A stretch of DNA of 64,000 nt from Armatimonadota bacterium. Lineage in GTDB: Bacteria; Armatimonadota; Fimbriimonadia; Fimbriimonadales; Fimbriimonadaceae. Shown piece after piece: positions 60,126 through 64,000 of the stretch (position 1 is the stretch's first letter; every line of letters begins with the position of its first letter). The DNA is taken from positions 355,115 to 419,114 of the forward strand of contig JAFDWS010000006.1 of the NCBI GenBank assembly GCA_018268375.1, given 5' to 3'. Under the pieces are notes generated by a model. It saw nothing but the letters and a program-made list of their open reading frames with translations, did no database searches and was not told where the DNA came from. The translations under genes and the position numbers were made by a program.

Positions 60126-61724
60126 TCAGTGCGCCTCCGCCGCGGCAGCCGACGTCCCGGCGAAACCCTTCGGCTTGCGCAAGATGAAGACCAGCGGAGA
60201 GGCGAGCAGGGCGGCCCCAGCAATCATGATGAAGCTGGCGTTGAAGGCGACTGTGCTCGCCTGGACCTGCAGTTGCCGGTCAACGACGGCCATCGCTGCT
60301 TGCTGGGCAGTCTGGAGCGGGTAGCCGTGGGCGACAAAGTTCTGGGTCAAGCCCTGTAGGCGCTCCGCAAGCCCTGGACTGCCGGTCGCCACGTGTCCAA
60401 CGAGGTTGCCCCTTGCCATCGCCATCTGGTGGGTCACGTAGGAGCCGAGAACAGCGATCCCAAACGAGCCGCCCAATTGACGGCACAGATTCATCAAGCC
60501 TGACCCCTGGGCGATCTCGGAGCCTTCGAGGCTGGCGAAAGCGGCCAGGTTGATCGGCACGAAGAGCAGCCCAAGGCCGAAACCGCGAAGGAGCAGGGGC
60601 ACGAAGGTCGCGTTCACATCGCTGTTGCTTGGCAGTCCCCCCATCATCACCATGGCGCCCGTGAACATCGCAAGGCCAGTGAAGATGAGAATTCTGGGAT
60701 CGACGAGGATCTTCGCCGGATTCGCCAGGCGCCCGGTCAAGATGGCCGAGACGCCTGTCGCGATGCCGCCAGGCAAGAGAGCGAGACCGGTGGTGGTCGG
60801 GGTCAGGCGCAAAACTCCCTGAGCAAACATCGGGAACAGGAAAACGCCACCGTACAATCCAAAGCCAAGAACGAGGAAAAGCACCAGGGCGGCGGTCAAG
60901 TCCTTGTTGCGGAGCACCCGCAAGTTGACGACTGGCATGGGGTTGCGCGGCGTCAATTGCCACCAGACGAAGAGCGGCAGTGAAACGGCCGCTAGGAACG
61001 AGAGCTTGGCGATCGTGGGGTCTTCGAGCCACAGCTTCGCGTTCCCTTCCTCCAAAACGTACTGGAGCGAGCCAAGCCCCACCGTCAGCAAAGCGACCCC
61101 CAACCAGTCGATCTTGGTGGTCTTCATGGCGTATGCCGAGTCTTGGAGGAAGGTCGAGACCAATAGGAACGAAGCGATTCCGATCGGGATGTTGATCAAG
61201 AACGCCCAGTGCCAGGAGTAGTTGTCAGTGATCCAACCACCCAGGGTGGGCCCCAAGGTGGGCGCAACGATAATGCCGAGCACATAGATGGCCTGCACGA
61301 GACCTTGTTGGCTCTTCGGAAAGACCTCCCGGATGGTCGCCTGGGCCGTCGCGAGCAGGGCCGCGCCTCCGGCCCCTTGGAGAATGCGCCAGACCACAAG
61401 CGCTTGCAGCGAGTTCGATATGCCGCAGAAGAACGAAGCCGCCGTGAAGAGCAGGATAGAACCGCTGAGGTATCGGCGACGGCCAAATCGCGATGAGAGC
61501 CAGGCCGTCATCGGCAAGACGACGACGTTCGACAGGATGTAGCCCGTCGAAACCCAACCGATCTCCTCGGTCGTCGCCCCCAAGTTGCCCGCCATTTGAG
61601 GCAGCGAAACGTTGACGATCGTCGTGTCCAAGACCTCAAGGATCGCTGCAGTGATGAGACCGACCAGGATCCACCAACGGTAAGGACTGACTTCCTCGAA
61701 GCCGTTGGTCGCCGGCCTTGCCAT
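60126..61724 (-). CDS. DHA2-family (EmrB/QacA) MFS drug efflux transporter
   Basis: The 532-residue protein has 14 predicted membrane helices. Hallmarks include LDTTIVNVSLPQMAGNLGAT (motif D1), WVSTGYILSNVVVLPMTAWLSSRFGRRRYLSGSILLFTAASFFCG (motif A) and WRILQGAGGAALLATAQATI with GPTLGGWI (motif C). It would export hydrophobic compounds by proton antiport with the EmrA-like adaptor. Its ATG overlaps the adaptor gene stop by one base (TGATG), so the two are coupled. Substrate unknown. Confidence 0.94.
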   Translation of the reverse strand: MARPATNGFEEVSPYRWWILVGLITAAILEVLDTTIVNVSLPQMAGNLGATTEEIGWVSTGYILSNVVVLPMTAWLSSRFGRRRYLSGSILLFTAASFFCGISNSLQALVVWRILQGAGGAALLATAQATIREVFPKSQQGLVQAIYVLGIIVAPTLGPTLGGWITDNYSWHWAFLINIPIGIASFLLVSTFLQDSAYAMKTTKIDWLGVALLTVGLGSLQYVLEEGNAKLWLEDPTIAKLSFLAAVSLPLFVWWQLTPRNPMPVVNLRVLRNKDLTAALVLFLVLGFGLYGGVFLFPMFAQGVLRLTPTTTGLALLPGGIATGVSAILTGRLANPAKILVDPRILIFTGLAMFTGAMVMMGGLPSNSDVNATFVPLLLRGFGLGLLFVPINLAAFASLEGSEIAQGSGLMNLCRQLGGSFGIAVLGSYVTHQMAMARGNLVGHVATGSPGLAERLQGLTQNFVAHGYPLQTAQQAAMAVVDRQLQVQASTVAFNASFIMIAGAALLASPLVFILRKPKGFAGTSAAAAEAH

Positions 61725-63259
61725 CAGCGCACCTTGATGGAGACCACGCTCGACAAACCGACCCTCAGCAGAGCTGCGTCTTCAGGACGGTCGAGCTTGA
61801 TGCGCACTGGCACGCGCTGGACGACCTTGACGAAGTTCCCGGTCGCGTTGTCAGGAGGCAGCAGGGCAAAGGTCGAGCCGGTCGCCGCAGATATGCTCTC
61901 GACGTGGCCCGGGAGCCTCTTACCCGGAAGCCCGTCGACCTCGATCTCCGCTTCTTGGCCGACCTTGATCTTCGCCGTCTGCGTCTCCTTGTAGTTCGCG
62001 ACGACATAAACCCGCTCCTCCGGAACCACGGAGAGAAGCGGCGCCCCGGCCTGGGCGAGCCCGCCAAGCTGAACAAGCTTCCGCGAAACTCGACCAGTAA
62101 TTGGCGAATAGAGCCTCGTGTGCTGCAAGTCGAGCTTTGCCGCCGTCAAGACGGCTCTGGCCTGGTCGACCTTGGCTTGAGCCTGCAATTGGGCTGCTTC
62201 CTTGAGCCTCACCTTCTCGCCTGAGGCGTTGGCTGATTGGCTCAAGCCAAGCGATTGCCTCGCCCGGCCCTCAGCCGCAGCCAACCCTTTTTCGGCAGAT
62301 TGGAGCCCGGCTTGCGCTGAAGCCGTAGCGGCGGACATTGCCCGGTGCCGTTGGACGGCCGAATCGAACCGCGAACGAGCTTGGCGAATCATCGCCTGGC
62401 TTTGAGAGACCTTCACCTTCGCCTCGTCGAGTTCCGCCTGCCGCTGCTTGATCGCGGATTCGGCCGCAGCCCGCGCCTTCTCCGCCGTGTCCAAACCGGA
62501 CTGTGCGTCGCTTTGCTCCCACCGGGCCAAGTCGAGGTCTCGCTGGCTCACGGCGCCAGCTTTGTAAAGTGTCTCCATCCGTGTGGCCTGCTTGGCGGCG
62601 GTCTCCAACTTCACACGCGCTGCGTCAACAGAGGCTTGTGCCGCGCCCTCTTGCGACTTCGCCGCCTCCAGAGCCGCCGAGGCCGAGGCGACGCCGCCAG
62701 TGGCACCTTGTTCGCCCCACTTGGCGTTCTCGACATCGATCTGTGCGCTCCTTTCGTCCTGGCTCGCGACCTGCTCGGTCGCCCGCGCCTCACCCACGTT
62801 GGCTCGGGCTTGCCCGACCCCGGCTTCGGCGACCCCGACGCTGCCAGAGGCCTCGCCGACTGTTCCAGACGCAGTTGTCCGTTCTGCTTCGCCAAGGACG
62901 CTCGTCAACCTCACGTCGATGCCCGCGGCTTGGGCGTCCGCGACCGCACTCTTGAGATTGGCCTCGGCGATATTCACCGCTGCCTCGTACTTCGACGGGT
63001 CGAGTTCAATGAGAAGGTCGCCGGCTTTGACTTCCTGGTTATCGTCGACGTGAAGCTTGGCGACATTCCCCGTAACCTGAGGCACGACCTGTACGACGTC
63101 CGCTGCGGTGGCAGCGTTGTCGGTCGTCTCGTAGCTCAAGCCGCGCACGTAGTTCGCCACTCCAAAGCCGACCGCCACGAGGATGGCGACGATGATGAGG
63201 GGCCGCAGCCAGCCCGGCCGCCCTTTCACCGGCGTCGGTTCTTCGATTGCGTCACTCAC
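61724..63259 (-). CDS. HlyD/EmrA-family membrane fusion protein with long coiled-coil hairpin
   Basis: The adaptor spans the periplasm between the MFS pump and an outer-membrane channel. After one membrane helix (LIIVAILVAVGFGVANYVRG), a biotinyl-lipoyl half-motif (VVQVVPQVTGNVAKLHVDDNQEVKAGDLLIELDP) precedes an Ala/Gln/Glu-rich helical hairpin of about 270 residues. The second half (TRLYSPITGRVSRKLVQLGGLAQAGAPLLSVVP) and a beta-barrel (VVANYKETQTAKIKVGQEAEIEVDGLPG) follow. At 511 residues it is much longer than E. coli EmrA (390), mostly from the hairpin. GTG 63259 overlaps the tetR stop. Confidence 0.92.
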   Translation of the reverse strand: MSDAIEEPTPVKGRPGWLRPLIIVAILVAVGFGVANYVRGLSYETTDNAATAADVVQVVPQVTGNVAKLHVDDNQEVKAGDLLIELDPSKYEAAVNIAEANLKSAVADAQAAGIDVRLTSVLGEAERTTASGTVGEASGSVGVAEAGVGQARANVGEARATEQVASQDERSAQIDVENAKWGEQGATGGVASASAALEAAKSQEGAAQASVDAARVKLETAAKQATRMETLYKAGAVSQRDLDLARWEQSDAQSGLDTAEKARAAAESAIKQRQAELDEAKVKVSQSQAMIRQARSRFDSAVQRHRAMSAATASAQAGLQSAEKGLAAAEGRARQSLGLSQSANASGEKVRLKEAAQLQAQAKVDQARAVLTAAKLDLQHTRLYSPITGRVSRKLVQLGGLAQAGAPLLSVVPEERVYVVANYKETQTAKIKVGQEAEIEVDGLPGKRLPGHVESISAATGSTFALLPPDNATGNFVKVVQRVPVRIKLDRPEDAALLRVGLSSVVSIKVR

Positions 63260-63873
63260 GACACGCCTCCCTTGTGAACCTCGATTCCAGCCACGAGAAG
63301 CTCGGCAAGATCCTTGGCCTTGCGCTCTACGTCCTGTAGCGACCCGATTGCCTCCGGCCGCATGCTGTAGGGCATCAGACCGTTCGTGGCGAGGACCATT
63401 GACTCTGCGGCTTTGGAAGCATCGATCGGCCGGCACAGGCCCGATCGCTCGGCTTCATTGATCAGCTCGACGATAACCGCCGCCTCCCGGGCATGGCACG
63501 CCTCCCGCTTTGAGGTCAGCTGCTTCTTGAGCTTTTCAAACGACTCGTCCATGCTCCGTTGGTGGCGCAGGAACGTCTCCTGGCGGAACAGGACTCGCGC
63601 CACAAGCAGCATTTTCAGCCTGTCTATTGGAGAGCCGTTCGCGGCCGAAATTGCCCGCAGACGTTCGATCAAGGTCTGGTGGAGGCGGTCGACCCATGCG
63701 ATCCCAATCTCCTCTTTGCTGGCAAAGTGCAGGTAGACGGTGCCTTTTCCGATCCCCGCTTCTCGGGCGATCTCGTCCACCGTCGTCTTCTGATAACCGT
63801 AACGTTCGAACAAGGCATCGGCCACATCGACGATCTCGTCGGCAACGGTCGGGTTCTGAGTTTCTAAGTGCAT
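63256..63873 (-). CDS. TetR-family transcriptional regulator
   Basis: The 205-residue protein has an N-terminal HTH (YGYQKTTVDEIAREAGIGKGTVYLHFASKEEI) and a helical ligand-binding domain. It heads a tetR-emrA-emrB type operon and probably represses it, being relieved by a pump substrate. TAGTTT lies seven bases before ATG 63873. A palindrome at 63902-63918 lies over the predicted -35 region. Its stop overlaps the GTG of the adaptor gene (GTGA). Confidence 0.94.
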   Translation of the reverse strand: MHLETQNPTVADEIVDVADALFERYGYQKTTVDEIAREAGIGKGTVYLHFASKEEIGIAWVDRLHQTLIERLRAISAANGSPIDRLKMLLVARVLFRQETFLRHQRSMDESFEKLKKQLTSKREACHAREAAVIVELINEAERSGLCRPIDASKAAESMVLATNGLMPYSMRPEAIGSLQDVERKAKDLAELLVAGIEVHKGGVS

Positions 63874-63880
63874 GACCAGA

Positions 63881-63886
63881 AAACTA
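63881..63886 (-). promoter_or_regulatory. -10-like box of the tetR efflux operon (leaderless)
   Basis: TAGTTT on the minus strand ends seven bases before ATG 63873. Confidence 0.4.
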
Positions 63887-63901
63887 AATCAGTCAACAGT
63901 C

Positions 63902-63918
63902 AGTGTAACACGTACACT
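63902..63918. promoter_or_regulatory. Candidate TetR operator
   Basis: AGTGTA-ACACG-TACACT is a perfect 6+5+6 inverted repeat 28 bases upstream of the tetR ATG, covering the expected -35 position. A related GTGTACA occurs at 63965-63971, upstream of the possible gene at the window edge, so one regulator could control both directions. Confidence 0.6.
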
Positions 63919-63981
63919 CCTGCCTTATAGGACCCTCAGACTCGCACCTTCGATTGACTCTGTCGTGTACAGTGGAAAGGC

Positions 63982-64000
63982 ATGTCCAAGCCTCTCGGTG
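63982..64000 (+). CDS. Possible start of a gene cut by the window edge
   Basis: ATG 63982 opens MSKPLG and is preceded by GGAAAGG as a Shine-Dalgarno two bases upstream of the start triplet. Only six codons are visible, so no function can be given. Confidence 0.3.

Overview
The window looks like a stretch of core chromosome from a high-GC bacterium of the Armatimonadota (Fimbriimonadia-like). That placement is an inference from gene content: prepilin-type proteins with N-terminal [17 protein letters not shown] segments, secreted beta-propeller, HAF-repeat and BNR-repeat proteins, DUF4127 and DUF4434 proteins, and an Rrf2-linked suf operon. No marker phylogeny was run. I see no insertion sequences, prophage, CRISPR array or plasmid functions. 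Genes are packed tightly on both strands, and no gene-free stretch exceeds about 230 bases.

Layout. 0-6.3 kb: L32 (rpmF) and phosphopentomutase meet at a shared hairpin terminator, followed by secreted and DUF4434 genes and an HtrA-like protease carrying two YbjN-like repeats. 6.4-8.5 kb: an OmpR/histidine kinase pair, divergent from the protease. 8.5-16.9 kb: ruvAB, DUF4127, an AraC regulator, a prepilin, an SDR, a ComM-type ATPase and a small septum-initiator-like protein. 16.9-24 kb: M3 peptidase, pyruvate kinase, CDF transporter, recN and two unknown genes. 24-31.9 kb: a CocE-type hydrolase behind an 18-bp palindrome, DoxX, DUF503, hemW, an unusual argS, a polysaccharide deacetylase, an ABM-like protein and msrB. 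31.9-35.8 kb: an RlmI-type methyltransferase, VanZ, a tandem Usp protein and Lnt. 35.9-41.0 kb: sufC-sufD-sufS-sufU-sufT-rrf2-sufA without sufB. 41-47.7 kb: csaA, a lytic transglycosylase directly behind tRNA-Ser(GCT), a candidate structured RNA, a lipoprotein, a second prepilin, a zinc-ribbon protein, an isolated atpD and two small membrane proteins. 47.7-59.6 kb: a block of exported proteins (FGE-like, HAF, BNR), with a GNAT protein, an alpha/beta hydrolase and a glycosyltransferase. 59.7-63.9 kb: isolated atpC, then a tetR-emrA-emrB type efflux operon with a palindromic operator.

The most striking feature is regulatory. At about twenty genes a -10-like hexamer (TANNNT or close to it) ends 5-8 bases before the start codon, which predicts leaderless mRNAs. 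I used this spacing to choose several starts. Convergent genes often share a CTAG or CTAA stop tetranucleotide with no terminator between them. Functionally the window combines envelope maintenance (HtrA plus two-component system, Lnt, lytic transglycosylase, deacetylase, MsrB), Fe-S cluster assembly, DNA repair (RuvAB, RecN), central metabolism and export or efflux. Other points for follow-up are the ArgRS in which the HIGH signature reads TIGS, the candidate RNA at 42.52-42.66 kb, and the tRNA-Ser/transglycosylase junction.
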